DNA of 64,000 nt from Limonium bicolor (lineage: Eukaryota; Streptophyta; Magnoliopsida; Caryophyllales; Plumbaginaceae): positions 278,296,039 to 278,360,038 of the forward strand of contig CM041776.1 of NCBI GenBank assembly GCA_023374045.1. Direction: 5' to 3'. Under the pieces are notes generated by a model. It worked only from the letters and a program-made list of their open reading frames with translations, was not told the origin of the DNA and did no database searches. The translations under genes and the position numbers were made by a program. Within the stretch, counting starts at the first letter, position 1, and each line of letters opens with the position of its first letter. Shown piece after piece: positions 12,484 to 25,712 of the stretch.

Positions 12484-15400
12484 TTCCGGAAAATGGTCCC
12501 GATTAGTGAATAGTGCTAAACCGGGTAGATAAACGAGCGTTTTCTGTTAAAAACGAAAAACGCTCCAGCATGTTTACAGTAGTGGGCCGTTTTATTAATG
12601 TAAACAGCTCACTCACACAAGACTAGTTAACAAATTAATTAAGTCAAAAAAATAGAGGGACCACTTATACCCTCTCTCTCTCCTCTCTCTCCTTCTTTAT
12701 TTCTTTTTCCCCTCTTCTCTTTCCTCCCTTTCTTTCTTCTCTGCGATTTCTTCTTCTCCCTCCTGGTTGCAGCCGATTGTGAAGCTCTCCCCTCTCCTTC
12801 CATGGCTTCTCATCTTCCTCCTCATGCTCTAGCCAACACCAAGCTCCAAATACAAAACAAATTACATATTTGAACTCTCCTCATCCTCCTCTACCTTTCC
12901 CTCTTTTCAAAATTCCAAAAGGATGAAGTTGACCTCCTTGGGTTTTCACCATTTGAGGAGAAAATGGCACCAATGAGAAGCTTGGAGTCTCCTCTTTTCT
13001 TCTAAGGTAAAAATTTCCAAGAAAAAGTCATTCCCTCTTCATCTCTTGGTGTAATTGATTTTTCACCATTTTTGATACCTTGTCTTCTCCTTGTTCTTGA
13101 GCTCCAAATTTACCCTTCAATGGTGGAGTAGTTTCCTTCTTGATTCAAGGGAGAAAATCCCTCTTAAAAGCTTCAAAAGGTAAACCCTAATTCTAGCCCT
13201 TTGATTAAATTGAGTTTCTAAGGGTTTAGATAATTAATTGTGTATGTTTTGTGTTCTTGGATGTTGGGATGGAGTTTGGAAACTCCATACCCTCTAAATC
13301 GATTTTGGAGAAGATGAGGAGCAAGAGGTGAATTAAGGAGGCTTGTGAAATTAAGGTAAGGAATTCACCTTAAACCTTGTTTATAATTGTTCAAGTGTTT
13401 GGGATGGGTAAACAATTTAATGAACCCAAAATTGTGACTAAAAATCTAAGTTGTAATGTGGTTAGTTGATATTAGAAGAGGTTGTGAATTAATGTTGAGT
13501 TGAGGGCCTTAAGAGCAAATTGTTTTGAGGTTGTGATTATATTGTGTTCATGGAGATTATGGTTAGTAAGTTGTTGTTGATGAATTTGAGGATTGTGTTA
13601 AGTGCTGTTAGGACCCTTGAAAGGGTGTGGCTAGATTAGGGATGAAAATGATGGAAATTGATGAGGATGAATGTGTAGAGTTTATGGGGAGGTTATGGCA
13701 AAATTTTGGTAGAAAATGAGTGTTTTCGACTCTTTGATTTGGTGATGTTTTTGGTTAATTTTAATGTGTGTATGATGCGTTAAAACCCCGTGGAAATGTG
13801 TTTTCGATGGGCTATTTTGCTACTATAAGTTATGCATGTTTGGTGGGGGATTTGTGGCTTGGTTCTAGTTGTTTTCCGTAATGGATTTTGCAGTTTTCGG
13901 TATGTCCTAACATGTGTCCGAACATTGAAGTTCGGACATCATACGACGGAGAATTTGCAGAACTCTCGACTTATGTCCGAACATGCAAGGTCGGACGCAT
14001 GTTCGGACCAGTCTTTGTTTTTGCATAACTTTTTCGTTTGAACTCCGTTTTGAGTGCCGTTTGCGGCGTTGGATTCCTCTTTTCGAGTACTATCTGTTTT
14101 GACATGTTTTGGCATATGTTTATGTAAATTTTGATTTTGAAAATGACCAAAAATCTTTTGAACTCCGTTTTGCTCTATGAGTGTGCTTCAACCTTCTAAT
14201 GATGGGGGATTGATGGGTAATGATTTTGGATGTTGTTAAGGGCTTGTTTGGTGACTTTTAAAGGTCCTAATAAGTGTAAACAAGTGTTGGAAATGATTGA
14301 GAAAGTTGTGAGTTTAAGTACACAAAGTTAAACTGAAAAAACGGGATAACGGGGTAAGTATGGGAGTAGCAATTACGTACCTACCGTAACACCTTAATAT
14401 TAATTGAACCATTTGACATGTAAATAGTGGTTCAAGAGTGTGACATGAAGAACAAGTGTGAATCGAGGAACGTGAGAACACCGGTTAAGTAATTCCCCAC
14501 GGTGACAGGTATGGTTTTCTTGCAACCTGTGTCCTATCGGATTACACCGGCTTGTATGCCAATGTGTTTTTCTGTGTGTTTGCCACCTTGCAAGATAAAG
14601 CATGAAATGAGTTTATAGTAATTCATTATTGTGGCGTAATTAATTCCGATACCGCTTAACCTTAATTATGCGTTAAATAATAGTTAACCGACCTTAGGTT
14701 TACATAAGAGATCGGTATTCGGAATAAACGCCCCAACCCATGGGAACGTTCTAACTACGGCTATCCGTGCGTTATTGTATGTTGTGATTAAAGTGTGATG
14801 TATGTGACTTGTTTAATATGTTGTTGCTGTTGGATACCATTATCCGTGTTTTCCCTATGTGTCTAACCGAGTTAGTAACATTATGTGATGTATGTATGTG
14901 ATAAGTTCCATAAGGGAACCTCTAACCAATAAGTATATGTTATGTATGGAGAGGAATCCGGTTGTCCCGGTCGCGCGTATTGTTTGGGAGTTAATGTGTA
15001 TATGTGAGTTAACTCCCATCCTGTTATGTTAGGGTTGTTTTCCTTCATTGGATTTCGACCTCCCACTAGCTTAGCCAAAGCTTACCTACCCGACCTCCAC
15101 ATCGAGCTAGGAGGGAAATTATGTATAATGTTAGTAGGGTGTCGGTGCCTAAGTTCGCTTCGACTCCCTCTTGTTATGTTACGGTTATTCTTCCTTCTTG
15201 AACTACAACCACCCACAAGCTTAACCAAGGCTTACCTAACTCATCATTATTGGAGCTAGGGGGAAACTATGTATGTTGTGATCGGTCCTATATGAGGCCG
15301 CCACTCAAGTAAAGAAAATGTATGTATGTTGTGCTCGGGCCTATACTCCCCCGGCATATCCTAAATAAAGTGTATGTCCTCTAAGAAGAGAGAAGTTAAG

Positions 15401-15955
15401 TTGTGTATGTTATAAAGTGAAGTGTGTTGTTATGTTGTGTGTGCTAACCTTGTGTATGTGTCCTATTAATGGATGTTTGCTCATAAGCATGATATGAGTG
15501 TGAGTTTGTGCATGTTTGAAATAAAATCAACCGCATGCTAAGACGACAAATAGTTGTGCGTGGCCCGGTAGCACGCGGGCTGCGGGATTACCATACCAGC
15601 AAAGGTGCTGACCCCCTTTGGGGGCCCCCATTACTTTACAGGTACAAAGGAGCTGGAAGCCGTTCGAGAGTAGGACGGGTAGTTGTTGTACATGGGTAGA
15701 CATTCAAATTGAACATGTATTGTAGGTGTAGTAAGACCGAAATTGTATCTGCGTTAGTTAGTAAGTACTCGGTACAATTGTAATGTAAGTGTATGATGAA
15801 TGTTGGACATGGAACGGGATTAATGTGTAGTTGCTCGGGAGTTTAGTCCATCAGACCGGTACGATGTATGTATGTTAGCCTTGTTAGCCACGTGGGTGGC
15901 TAACGGCGTGTAACACCAAGGAGTTAAGTAATGTTGTGAGTTATGATTTCCGCTG
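12484..15955 (+). mobile_element. 5' LTR of element A (truncated at both ends)
   Basis: Collinear with 21365-24854 of the 3' LTR. It starts TTCCGGAAAATGG directly after the TSD instead of TGAAATACCCC, and stops after TTTCCGCTG (15947-15955). It contains a CT-rich leader-like tract (about 12673-12745), several AAG|GTAA donor-like sites (for example GT at 13356), the palindrome array 13915-14009, the C/G-clamp hairpin 15612-15624 followed by TTTACAG|GTAC, TCAGACCG at 15851 and the covarying hairpin 15883-15904. Confidence 0.85.
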
Positions 15956-18900
15956 GATACCTACAGTATCCATCCCGCCCTCCACAAACCCTATTATATA
16001 ACTTGGAAAGAACGCCAGAGAGATGAAAGTCATCTCTTACTCGGGAAAACCCGATCTGGCTATTACTATGTATCTTTATAAGTACGGAGAACCTGTCACA
16101 CAGTAGATCCCGAAAGGTGTGAATCCAGAAGACGGTCTCCATTTTAACAGTATTAACCGCTCTTGTTAGCGAAAAGTGAAGAATCTTATGCACGAGAGAA
16201 TGGAATTTCCAGCACCCTGGGTCGACATGCGGAGCAGTCGAGGACAACCAGCTTGCAACGCACCAAGCGTGCAATAGGCAAGGAGCGAGATAATGAAACC
16301 CGAGACGAGTGTCTACGGGACTACAGATGTTAACTAATACACCAACGGTATACCAACCGATTAAGGAACTACAATATAGTACGAGAAGAATATGATACTA
16401 AGTAAAAAGGGGTCTCCCCAGAATGGGAAACGCCCTAGTTAATGGTTATCATGTGAAGACAGTGAGAAGAACCCAGAAGATTTGTTGTTAAGGCTGTGGG
16501 ATCAAGCAAGGGCCAGCAAGGCCAGTGACGTTAAAGCGGGTGAAAGCAGTACCGCAACCAATGTAAATTGAACCGATAAACAGATTGTATGGCGCACTTG
16601 CCATGGCAAGTGCTGCTATAACAAGGCTGTACGGGAAATTTTAAACAATTACCGGTACTTAGTAAAGTACCATGAAGTAAAGTGAGATCATCATAACTGT
16701 GGAAAGGCTTAGCAGCCTGACCTCTGTAATTGGAAACACACCAGTCAGCAAGAAGCTAGACTTGGTTAAGGCGAGAAAACGTTGTAAAACCAGGAGAATT
16801 TTTTTTCTTTCAACTTAAATCCATTTTCAAAACCTTTTTCAAAACCAGATTTCTTACAAACCCATTTTATTTCCAACGTTCTTTTAAACCAAACCAGAAG
16901 ACCTACACCGGCCTCAGCGCCACATGGTAGGTAAGTTTTACCCAGTTACTTTCAAAATAACCGGATGGAAACCGGTAAACCCAAGGGTAACGACCCGAGG
17001 AATGGATTGAGTTCATAATAATACAACAGTGGATACACTTCCCTTGATTAAGTTCGGGAAGCATGGAATGCATATTATCACAGGATAATATAAGAGGAGT
17101 TGACAATAGAATACTTCACCACCTAGGCGTGTGACGGACACTACGAGTTTACCAACTGTAATGTGGGACGACCGCACTCCGCTAGGAGCTTGTGGGCCTG
17201 ACAACCCTTCTTATGGGGTAGTCGGGTAAGTAGCAATGTATCAGTAGGATACCCCATGTATGTATACGAGTGGAGTCTGGAACACGGGAAGTAGTCGACT
17301 CCATACTACGGTCCGAAGTAAAAGTCAAGCAAAGCAATGGATTACATCAAATGGTTGAAGTAAAGGAAACCAGTCAGTTAAGGAAACTAAAGGAATTAAG
17401 GAATTAGTAAGTATTTTAAGGAAATGGTTAAAGGTGAACAAGTGCGAAGTGCGCTGGTTAGTAAGTGAAGACATAGAATATGTCTTAGGAATCCTGAAGG
17501 ATGAACATAATAGCTGGAGTAAGTGCCCAGCCTGCATAGGGTGAGGCGGATGCCTACTATGGACACGTTAATGTGCAATGATCGGGATGAGACTCCCGAA
17601 GTGATCACTTGAACTAAGGGAATATCAATCTCACTGGAAATGACATTTAACCCAGCCAAGAACGCAGGGCGATGTAGCTAATGAAACGTACTCATAAGTG
17701 CGAGCCGGATATAATGGCATGACCTAGTAACACCCAGGAACTATCCTTAAAAGGGTGTTTGGGTCAACAATGGTTGAACGAATAACGTGGCAGAAATGCA
17801 AGGGTTGAAACTAACACCTGGATTAAGCATAAGTTGTCAGGAAGAAGTCTGACATCCTTGAAGGAGCATCCCATGAAAGAACGACGACCTTGTCATGGAG
17901 CCCAATACAACCTATAAACCGTGTAATATGTACGGAGAAGTAAATATGCGTGAACAGCCTACAATGAGCAGAGCTCGAGGCAATAGAGCTTATAAGCCAC
18001 AAGTAAAATGTGTTAAGTAAATTCTATTGATTACGGAAGTTTATGTTATATAGGTAAGTAAGCGGATAACGAACCACTGCTTCAAGAGTGGGGATACCTC
18101 GTGATATGTGAGACCGCAACAGCGGTAGTTATGTGAACCAAGTTTGAGAGATATGTTAGGAACGGACTATGAGGTTGTAACCAAGAGTAATTGAATCAGT
18201 ATTATACGCATAGAAGCGTTTATACCAGTGGTGGAGACCACAAAGGCAATAAGTCAAATAGCAACCACCATAGGCGTGGGATGCTAAATGTGTAATGAAC
18301 AACGCTCAGGGAGCACAAAGACTCGAATAATAGCGTATTTAACAACCAGCCAAATAAATGGCGAAACACAGTGGAATGGTGGAAGCTAATATAATGACGG
18401 ATGCAGTGTAAGCTAATGTTATACAATGAGTGAAAGCACGGACCGCAGCAAGCGACCGTTGCATAAGTATTGTTAAATAATAATGTGGCAATAAGACCAG
18501 TTATGAGTTAAACTTAATGGACATACAAGTAAGTGATGATACGCAGACTGGGCAATAAGCCAACGATCGGTACTATGTGATAAGGAACACAGTGTGAATT
18601 CCTATCGCGATCTCATAAGAGACTTACTGTCAAGAGTTTACGCCTCTGCACTCTGTATGACTGAGTGTTTTGGTATTGCTCTGGTACAGTAATGATCAAG
18701 TGAGATAGCTAGGAAATTTGGAAAATGTTAAATGTGATAGAAGAACAAGAATTATGGCGTGATAAAACCGATGCATAGGAGAAGCACGGTCATACCAATC
18801 AAAGGTACTTTGTTGACATGAGGGACTACAGTAACATGATTATTAAACATCGGTATGGAATATACCTCAAGTGTTGGGAATAACCAACAGAGTACTACAC

Positions 18901-20942
18901 AATAGGTAGTAGCTCAAACGTAACCGACGGTAAGTCGGAAGAAATTAAGTAAATCAGTGTGAAATACAGTAAGTATCATGGAAATGGATAGTAAGTTTTG
19001 TAACTCACCGAATTCGCTCACGGTAAGAAATACCACGCGTCGGTTGAGAAACCGTTACTACCAAGATAAAGGTGATAATCGGGGAGGTACAATACAGTAA
19101 GAATATGTATGGGGGCAAACTAAGCCCTAAAGTTATCAAGAGTTGCGCAGCAGAAACTGGTGAACCAGTGATTTAAAACGTTGAATGCGAATAGTGAACA
19201 TGAGTGAATGGCAAACTAATGATGCCTAAAAGCCTCACAGGCCAGAATCGAAACCAGTTAAGAGTTAAAATAACTCTAGTGAGAATTCTTGGTTAGGGAC
19301 TAAACCGCCAATATGGCTAACACCCTCAAACCGGAACACATTTCGTAATAAACCGCGTGGAGATAAAACACTTCACGACGGTAGGACGTTATAAACCAGT
19401 GATTAAGTGATTGATTACGTGGGCGTAATCCCTTTTAAGGGGGTAGAGCGCAAACCGTTTAGTGGTTTTTTACCGTACAAGTGTACGTGAACTATGGTGC
19501 GTATAGCACAAAATAATTTGTTTTGATGATTGGTGTGTGTGTTACATAAACATACGCATACACTCATGGTTTAATTATGGTAACTGCGCACAGAAGATGC
19601 GAATACCATTGTGATAAGTGTGTTATTTTGTTAAGAGATGTGTGAAAGTATATGTATAAGGGGGTAAAGAAACTCCCGGGGACTAAAACCCCGACTATAT
19701 ATGTTCATAAAACTAAATGTAAAACCGTGTATCGTATTTTGATAAAAGTATATATATATATACAGTGTTGTGATTTATGAAGAGGTATGAAACCGACATA
19801 GAACCTAGTGAGAATAAGATTCCCTAGGTGACGGGATTAAGTTGAATTTGGAAGATGATCGATGGACGGAGTTCTATCCCTTGGAGATGTATGATTATGA
19901 CTAGAAGGATTAAAAGATAGAAAATTGGAAATGAATGTGTTATCTGTTGTTTGAAAATGAAGTGGGAGGTGAAACTTGATTATCATGAGATCAAGGGAAG
20001 CCGAACACAAATTGGGGTGGAAAGATAGTTCAACTCTGATGCTGATCACATTAGGGTTGGATGATTCTTGAAACTCCCTATAAGTGGTCACAAATAATCA
20101 CATCAAGAATAAGATGCAGTTAGCAATAATTGGACTTGGAGTTGTATTGAGTTTTCAAAAGAATTTAAATGGGGTTTGAAATTTTTCAATTGGTATCTTC
20201 AAGACTTCAATAAATATTTTTAAGATTCTTAAGTGGTATTTTCGAAGGAAGGACTACCTTTGTGACCTCGTAGAGGATTTTCAACTCGTATCCTTCCAAT
20301 AAAGGATTTCATGATACTTAACCTCATAGAGGGTATTTTCCTACTACTTGCTCACGAGCTGAGGACGTATGAGCCTTTGTCTTAGGACCGGTGACATGAG
20401 AAGTATATTTTAAAGGTGTGTGCAATCGTTTTGATCTCCCAAAGGAACGGGGACCAGAGTGTCCATCGCGACCGGTTCTGCGGGATCACAGTGTATATGT
20501 ACTCTACATGGGTCTCGAACTCATGAAGAGATGGAAAAGGAATTTCTGGTTGATATACATGCTATGACATGTTGTGTGGTATGTGTAATAATTATTATTT
20601 TGAACCTTGAGTCCTAATGTGGTTAAGTTCCGAAAGTGTTATGTTATCAAGACCTACGAGTCTAAATGTTGTTATGTTACCCAGACCAAGAGTCTAAGGG
20701 TTGTTATGTATGTACAAATGTTGTTAAGGTACCCGGACCATTAAGTCCGAGGATACTATGTAAGTATGTTATGTTATGTTATGTATGGATGTGTATATGT
20801 ACCCGGACCGTTAAGTCCGAGGGTGTGATGTAAAATATGTTTGCTATGGAAGTTTTATGTTGCAAGTAATCCCCGTATCCTAAACCAATGATGTGTGGGA
20901 AGTGTGAACTTCGAGGACGAAGTTCTTTTAAGGGGGGTAGAT
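15956..20942 (+). mobile_element. Internal region of element A, non-coding
   Basis: Five kilobases without recognisable protein. Visible landmarks: a 75-nt island (18625-18703) closely similar to part of the LTRs of element D, an internal polypurine-like motif CCCTTTTAAGGGGGTAGAG (19430-19448), a cluster of four small hairpins (20651-20819), a stem-loop (20906-20925) and the polypurine tract. Its size and lack of genes fit a large retrotransposon derivative that depends on proteins from a relative. Confidence 0.6.
20906..20942 (+). promoter_or_regulatory. Stem-loop plus polypurine tract of element A
   Basis: GAACTTCG pairs with CGAAGTTC around the loop AGGA (20906-20925). TTTTAAGGGGGGTAGAT follows and abuts the LTR start TGAAATACCCC at 20943. 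The purine run primes plus-strand DNA synthesis in LTR retrotransposons. The hairpin position is shared with elements B and D. Confidence 0.8.
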
Positions 20943-23900
20943 TGAAATACCCCAAACCTTAATGTTTAATTAATTATGTAATTATAATTTTCTAAGGCTA
21001 ATTAAGTCCTTAAAATCATTGGTGAAAAATGAAAACCAAAAAGAAAAAGGAAATACGTAAAAGTCACAAAATGTGAAAATACGTATTTAATTATTTTAGG
21101 AGGTACATAACCTTCATTAGGATTATAAATATATTGTTATACCTTAATTACACATTAAGAACATGTGGGAAAAATTCCGGAAGAAAACGGATTCAAATAA
21201 TGCGTTAAAACGCTAACGGAGTCTTAAAGCGCGTTTTTTCGAGAAAACCCGAAAACGTGACCTTAAACAGTTAAATGACCCCGTAAAAATAATAGTTGAT
21301 TTTGTAACAATAATTAAACATTAATCGGAGTTTAATAACCATTAAAATTAAAGGAATGAGAAAGTTCCGGAAAATGGTCCCGATTAGTGAATAGTGCTAA
21401 ACCGGGTAGATAAACGAGCGTTTTCTGTTAAAAACGAAAAACGCTCCAGCATGTTTACAGTAGTGGGCCGGTTTTATTAATGTAAACAGCTCACTCACAC
21501 AAGACTAGTTAACAAATTAATTAAGTCAAAAAATAGAGGGACCACTTATACCCCTCTCTCCTCTCTCTCCTTCCTTTTTCTTTTTCCCCTCTTCTCTTTC
21601 CTCCCTTTCTTTCTTCTCTGCGATTTCTTTCTTCTCCCTCCTGGTTGCAGCCGATTGTGAAGCTCCCCCTCTCCTTCCATGGCTTCCATCTTCCTCCTCA
21701 TGCTCTAGCCAACACCAAGCTCCAAATACAAAACAAATTACATATTTGAACTCTCCTCATCCTCCTCTACCTTTCCCTCTTTTCAAAATTCCAAAAGGAT
21801 GAAGTTGACCTCCTTGGGTTTTCACCATTTGAGGAGAAAATGGCACCAATGAGAAGCTTGGAGTCTCCTCTTTCTTCTAAGGTAAAAATTTCCAAGAAAA
21901 AGTCATTCCCTCTTCATCTCTTGGTGTAATTGATTTTTCACCATTTTTGATACCTTGTCCTCTCCTTGTTCTTGAGCTCCAAATTTACCCTTCAATGGTG
22001 GAGTAGTTTCCTTCTTGATTCAAGGGAGAAAATCCCTCTTAAAAGCTTCAAAAGGTAAACCCTAATTCTAGCCCTTTGATTAAATTGAGTTTCTAAGGGT
22101 TTAGATAATTAATTGTGTATGTTTTGTGTTCTTGGATGTTGGGATGGAGTTTGGAAACTCCATACCCTCTAAATCGATTTTGGAGAAGATGAGGAGCAAG
22201 AGGTGAATTAAGGAGGCTTGTGAAATTAAGGTAAGGAATTCACCTTAAACCTTGTTTATAATTGTTCAAGTGTTTGGGATGGGTAAACAATTTAATGAAC
22301 CCAAAATTGTGACTAAAATCTAAGTTGTAATGTGGTTAGTTGATATTAGAAGAGGTTGTGAATTAATGTTGAGTTGAGGGCCTTAAGAGCAAATTGTTTT
22401 GAGGTTGTGATTATATTGTGTTCATGGAGATTATGGTTAGTAAGTTGTTGTTGATGAATTTGAGGATTGTGTTAAGTGCTGTTAGGACCCTTGAAGGGTG
22501 TGGCTAGATTAGGGATGAAAATGATGGAAATTGATGAGGATGAATGTGTAGAGTTTATGGGGAGGTTATGGCAAAATTTTGGTAGAAAATGAGTGTTTTC
22601 GACTCTTTGATTTGGTGATGTTTTTTGGTTAATTTTAATGTGTGTATGATGCGTTAAAACCCCGTGGAAATGTGTTTTCGATGGGCAATTTTGCTACTAT
22701 AAGTTATGCATGTTTGGTGGGGATTTGTGGCTTGGTTCTAGTTGTTTTCCGTAATGGATTTTGCAGTTTTCGTATGTCCTAACATGTGTCCGAACATTGA
22801 AGTTCGGACATCATACGACGGAGAAATTTGCAGATAATCTCGACTTATGTCCGAACATGCAAGGTCGGACGCATGTTCGGACCAGTCTTTGTTTTGTGCA
22901 TAACTTTTTTTTCGTTTGAACTCCGTTTTGAGTTCCGTTTGCGGCGTGGATCCTCTTTTCGGAGCTGAAGTTGATATCTGTTGACATGTTTGGCATATGT
23001 TTATGTGTAAATTTTGATTTTGAAAATGACCCAAAAATCTTTTGAACTCCGTTTTGCTCTGAGTGTGCTTCAACCTTCTAATGATGCGGGGGATTGATGG
23101 GTAATGAGTTTGGATGTTGTTAAGGGCTTGTTTGGTGACTTTTAAGGTCTTAATAAGTGTAAACAAGTGTTGGAAATGATTGAGAAAGTTGTGAGTTTAA
23201 GTACACAAAGTTAAACCGAAAAAACGGGATAACGGGGTAAGTATGGGAGTAGCAATTACGTACCTACCGTAACACCTTAATATTAATTGAACCATTTGAC
23301 ATGTAAATAGTGGTTCAAGAGTGTGACATGAAGAACAAGTGTGAATCGAGGAACGTGAGAACACCGGTTAAGTAATTCCCCACGGTGACAGGTATGGTTT
23401 TCTTGCAACCTGTGTCCTACCGGATTACACCGGCTTGTATGCCAATGTGTTCTGTGTGTTTGCCACCTTGCCAGATAAAGCATGAAATGAGTTTATAGTA
23501 ATTCATTATTGTGGCGTAATTAATTCCGATACCGCTTAACCTTAATTATGCGTTAAATAATAGTTAACCGACCTTAGGTTTACATAAGAGATCGGTATTC
23601 GGAATAAACGCCCCAACCCATGGGAACGTTCTAACTACGGCTATCCGTGCGTTATTGTATGTTGTGATTAAAGTGTGATGTATGTGACTTGTTTAATATG
23701 TTGTTGCTGTTGGATACCATTATCCGTGTTGTTGAAATGGGATACGATTTTCCCTATGTGTCTAACCGAGTTAGTAACATTATGTGATGTATGTATGTGA
23801 TAAGTTCCATAAGGGAACCTCTAACCAATAAGTATATGTTATGTATGGAGAGGAATCCGGTTGTCCCGGTCGCGCGTATTGTTTGGGAGTTAATGTGTAT

Positions 23901-24896
23901 ATGTGAGTTAACTCCCATCCTGTTATGTTAGGGTTGTTTCCTTCATTGGATTTCGACCTCCCACTAGCTTAGCCAAAGCTTACCTACCCGACCTCCACAT
24001 CGAGCTAGGAGGGAAATTATGTATAATGTTGGTAGGGTGTCGGTGCCTAAGTTCGCTTCGACTCCCTCTTGTTATGTTACGGTTATTCTTCCTTCTTGAA
24101 CTACAACCACCCACAAGCTTAACCAAGGCTTACCTAACTCATCATTATTGGAGCTAGGGGAAACTATGTATGTTGTGATCGGTCCTATATGAGGCCGCCA
24201 CTCAAGTAAAGAAAATGTATGTATGTTGTGCTCGGGCCTATACTCCCCCAGCATATCCTAAATAAAGTGTATGTCCTCAGAAGAAGAGAGAAGTTAAGTT
24301 GTGTATGTTATAAAGTGAAGTGTGTTGTATGTTGTGTGTGTGCTAACCTTGTGTATGTGTCCTATTAATGGATGTTTGCTCATAAGCATGATATGAGTGT
24401 GAGTTTGTGCATGTTTGAAATAAAATCAACCGCATGCTAAGACGACAAATAGTTGTGCGTGGCCGGTAGCACGCGGGCTGCGGGATTACCATACCAGCAA
24501 AGGTGCTGACCCCCTTGGGGGCCCCCATTACTTTACAGGTACAAAGGAGCTGGAAGCCGTTCGAGAGTAGGACGGGTAGTTGTGTTGTACATGGGTAGAC
24601 ATTCAAATTGAACATGTATTGTAGGTGTAGTAAGACCGAAATTGTATCTGCGTTAATTAGTAAGTACTCGGTACAATTGTAATGTAAGTGTATGATGAAT
24701 GTTGGACATGGAACGAGATTAATGTGTAGTTGCTCGGGAGTTTAGTCCATCAGACCGGTACGATGTATGTATGTTAGCCTTGTTAGCCACGTGGGTGGCT
24801 AACGGCGTGTAACACCAAGGAGTTAAGTAATGTTGTGAGTTATGATTTCCGCTGCAAAGTATTGTTCAAGTACGTTGTTGTAGTTGGGGTGTTACA
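20943..24896 (+). mobile_element. 3' LTR of element A (complete, 3954 bp)
   Basis: Starts TGAAATACCCC after the polypurine tract and ends GGGGTGTTACA before the TSD. It carries the same inner landmarks as the 5' copy: CT-rich tract near 21553-21625, donor-like AAG|GT at 22231, palindrome array 22787-22884, C/G-clamp hairpin 24510-24521, acceptor-like AG at 24537-24538, TCAGACCG at 24750, hairpin 24782-24803 and TTTCCGCTG at 24846-24854. Confidence 0.9.
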
Positions 24897-25112
24897 CATA
24901 ATTTGGAATTGGTCCATGAAAATCAACTCGAACATCTAGCTGGGATGATACTGATGATTCTTGAATTCTAGACGTAGATTGTCTTCCTGAGAAAGAAGAT
25001 CTTGCATCTAGGAAACTTCTAGTGGAAGAAGGAGGTCGTTCTCTGAAGGAATTGAATCGAAGAAGGATGATTCCATCTTCTTCTTCGATAATATCTTCAA
25101 CAGAGTTTCTGG
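24897..25112 (-). pseudogene. Endogenous pararetrovirus, piece 3
   Basis: Short viral stretch between element A and a hAT MITE. The minus strand is partly open and rich in Ser, Arg and Glu. It links the capsid-side piece (11148-12483) to the movement-protein piece (25713-26316) and has no domain of its own that I recognise. Confidence 0.55.
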
Positions 25113-25712
25113 TAGGGGTGGCAATTTCAACACGACCCGTTTGACCAACACGAACCCGACACGAAGTTAGCGGGTTTGGGTTTTAAAATTTGACACGATT
25201 AAATAAACGGGTCAACCCGAACACGACTCGTTTAATAACCGTGTCGGGTTTGGGTTTAAGGTATGTAACCCGCTAACCCGTTTGAGTAATTTATATTAAA
25301 TAAATATATATTATAAATTATAGATTATTCATTTTATTATATCAAATTTTAATATAAACAAGATATATAAATATTAAAATTAAGTATTTAACTAAATTAA
25401 AGTTAATAATATCATAGAATGACAAATCTAATGTTAATTAATCAAATTATTTTCTTTTATATAACTAAACACGTTAGGTTTGAGTTAAATATATACGGAT
25501 TTGAGTTTTAAATTTGGACATAATTAGTTAATTGGGTCAGACGGGTCAACCCGTTTGATAACCCGATCAACCCGTTTAATAAACGGGTCGGGTTTAGGTT
25601 TCATATTTTGACACGATTAATTAAACGGGTTGGGTCGGGTCAACCCGTTTAATAAACGGGTCGGGTTTGGGTTTAGCCTAACACAACCCGTGAACCCGTT
25701 TTGCCACCCCTA
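25113..25712 (+). mobile_element. hAT-type MITE, 600 bp
   Basis: Perfect terminal inverted repeats TAGGGGTGGCAA/TTGCCACCCCTA are flanked by an 8-bp duplication GTTTCTGG at 25105-25112 and 25713-25720, the hallmark of hAT elements. The interior repeats AACCCG and CGGGTT motifs and is AT-rich in the middle. It has no coding capacity and sits in the pararetrovirus movement-protein region. Confidence 0.95.

Larger units (their letters stand above)
12484..24896 (+). mobile_element. LTR retrotransposon 'A' (non-coding, LARD-like), TSD CATAA
   Basis: Two highly similar LTRs flank about 5 kb of internal DNA. The TSD CATAA is perfect at 12479-12483 and 24897-24901, and the interrupted pararetrovirus frame is restored across it. 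The 3' LTR is complete, but the 5' LTR lacks its first 422 bp and last 41-42 bp. The interior shows no recognisable gag or pol and no open frame above about 90 codons. The primer-binding site was lost with the end of the 5' LTR. LTR-LTR differences are mostly short indels, so the insertion is probably young. Confidence 0.85.

Noticed and set aside
15956..20942. Degenerate gag-pol in the interior of element A
   Set aside because: I translated several stretches and found no zinc knuckle, protease, reverse transcriptase or integrase motif. Similarity too weak to claim.
22738..23166. 142-codon minus-strand open frame in the 3' LTR of element A
   Set aside because: Runs antisense through the palindrome array; the 5' LTR copy of the same sequence is not open over this length.
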